NCBI RefSeq assembly: GCF_014654675.1
Contig: NZ_BNBC01000040.1
Coordinates: 1-64,000 of the forward strand
DNA from: Streptomyces spiralis
GTDB lineage: Bacteria; Actinomycetota; Actinomycetes; Streptomycetales; Streptomycetaceae
Reading direction: 5' to 3'
Length of the DNA: 64,000 nucleotides
In this document: positions 63,460-64,000 of the stretch, piece by piece
Layout: each line of letters begins with the position of its first letter
Numbering within the stretch: the first letter of the stretch is position 1
Notes under the pieces: model-generated
Databases searched by the model: none
What the model saw: the letters and a program-made list of their open reading frames with translations, nothing else
What the model was told of the DNA's origin: nothing
Program-made: the position numbers and the translations under genes

Positions 63460-63999
63460 CTACTCCTGGACGATCGCTGCGGTCTGGAGGCGTGCTGCGT
63501 CTTGACCCGGCGGGGCTCCGAACATACGCCGGTATTCGCGGCTGAACTGCGACGGGCTGTCGTACCCAACGGCGTGTCCGATCGCGGCCACGTCGTACGG
63601 CGCTGCGATGAGTTGCATGCGAGCCTTCTGCAGGCGGAGTTGTTTCTGGTATTGCAGCGGACTCATAGCGGTCACCGCACGGAAGTGCCGGTTGAGTGAG
63701 GAGACACTCATGCCGACTTCGTCGGCGAGGTCGCCGATGCGAATCACCTGGTCATAATGGGTCTTGATCCACTCAATTGCGCGGGCGACGAGGGTTATGC
63801 GGCTGTCAGCAAGGCCAATCTGTCTGACCAGGGCCGCCTGGGGCCCGTTCAGCAGCCGCCAATGGATCTCACGTCGCACGCTGGGTGCCAGTACCGGGAG
63901 GTCACGTGGCTCGTCCAGCAAGCGCAGCAGCCGGACGACCGCGTCGAGCAGCTTGTCGTCGGCGTCGCTGGTGGCGATGCCCGGTCCATCATGAGGGCG
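63460..63999 (-). CDS. AraC-family regulator, partial (runs off right edge)
   Basis: At least 180 residues are in the window. The visible start (ATSDADDKLLDAVVRLLRLL, VLAPSVRREIHWRLLNGPQA) is the end of an AraC-type N-terminal domain (YqhC-like group), followed by two HTH motifs (IRIGDLADEVGMSVSSLNRH and VAAIGHAVGYDSPSQFSREY, RMFGAPPGQ). The start codon lies to the right of the window. Neighbouring targets cannot be seen. Confidence 0.85.
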   Translation of the reverse strand, partial: RPHDGPGIATSDADDKLLDAVVRLLRLLDEPRDLPVLAPSVRREIHWRLLNGPQAALVRQIGLADSRITLVARAIEWIKTHYDQVIRIGDLADEVGMSVSSLNRHFRAVTAMSPLQYQKQLRLQKARMQLIAAPYDVAAIGHAVGYDSPSQFSREYRRMFGAPPGQDAARLQTAAIVQE

Positions 64000-64000
64000 G

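Noticed and set aside
1..64000. Search for tRNA, rRNA and riboswitches
   Set aside because: No cloverleaf with a TTCGA T-loop, rRNA segment or known riboswitch core was noticed by eye. A covariance-model scan would be needed to exclude small RNAs.

Overview
The window is high-GC DNA with the codon bias, GTG/TTG starts, TetR/MarR/GntR/PucR regulators and secreted S8 proteases of a Streptomyces-like actinomycete. A MqnA-like protein (futalosine menaquinone pathway) fits this. No rRNA, tRNA or core housekeeping operon was seen. The stretch looks like accessory chromosome: small catabolic or regulatory modules separated by decayed insertion sequences and gene remnants.

Layout. 1-1160: an IS200/IS605 element cuts an amidohydrolase gene whose promoter, and that of the adjacent Rrf2 regulator, carry the same 23-bp operator. 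1374-7290: an MBL-fold hydrolase divergent from an AtzG-like small protein plus amidase, then two TetR modules, a collapsed MFS gene and an epoxide-hydrolase-like enzyme. 7500-8680: decayed SpoIIE phosphatase and DUF3040 pieces. 8749-10499: a two-gene KhtTU-like cation/proton antiporter. 10979-17254: TetR, MDR oxidoreductase, truncated methyltransferase, membrane protein, truncated ISL3 element, and a MarR-MFS pair with twin palindromic operators. 17265-24900: IS481, IS256, IS3, IS5 and IS630 remnants, a short CRISPR-like repeat array (19245-19420), a Tat-exported amidase with a coupled small protein, and a MqnA-like gene between direct repeats.

26781-39963 is the best organised block, a sugar-acid (probably L-fucose or a related deoxy or aldo sugar) island. 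It has a FadR-type GntR regulator, an ABC importer (binding protein and two permeases), an enolase-superfamily dehydratase, a RhaM-type mutarotase, an amidohydrolase-type lactonase, a zinc MDR dehydrogenase, an SDR, an aldo-keto reductase and a large secreted beta-helix protein resembling GH141 enzymes. The 10-bp palindrome CATACGTATG occurs at the regulator's own start codon and in three other promoters of the island, so it is probably the regulator's operator. In this model the secreted enzyme releases sugar, the ABC system imports it, and the mutarotase, dehydrogenase, lactonase, dehydratase and SDR convert it oxidatively. No final aldolase or hydrolase was found in the cluster.

40010-48000 holds small proteins (GNAT, PD-(D/E)XK-like, H1-like, zinc ribbon), a frameshifted PLP decarboxylase and broken IS elements. 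48409-57413 carries two paralogous ~1255-residue secreted subtilases with a TrmB/LuxR-type regulator between them. 59033-63430 is a GntR-controlled set (isocitrate-lyase/PEP-mutase superfamily enzyme and amidohydrolase) next to a MHS transporter gene broken by a 30-bp tandem duplication. A partial AraC-type regulator runs off the right edge.

All functional calls are from reading the sequence. No database search was run.
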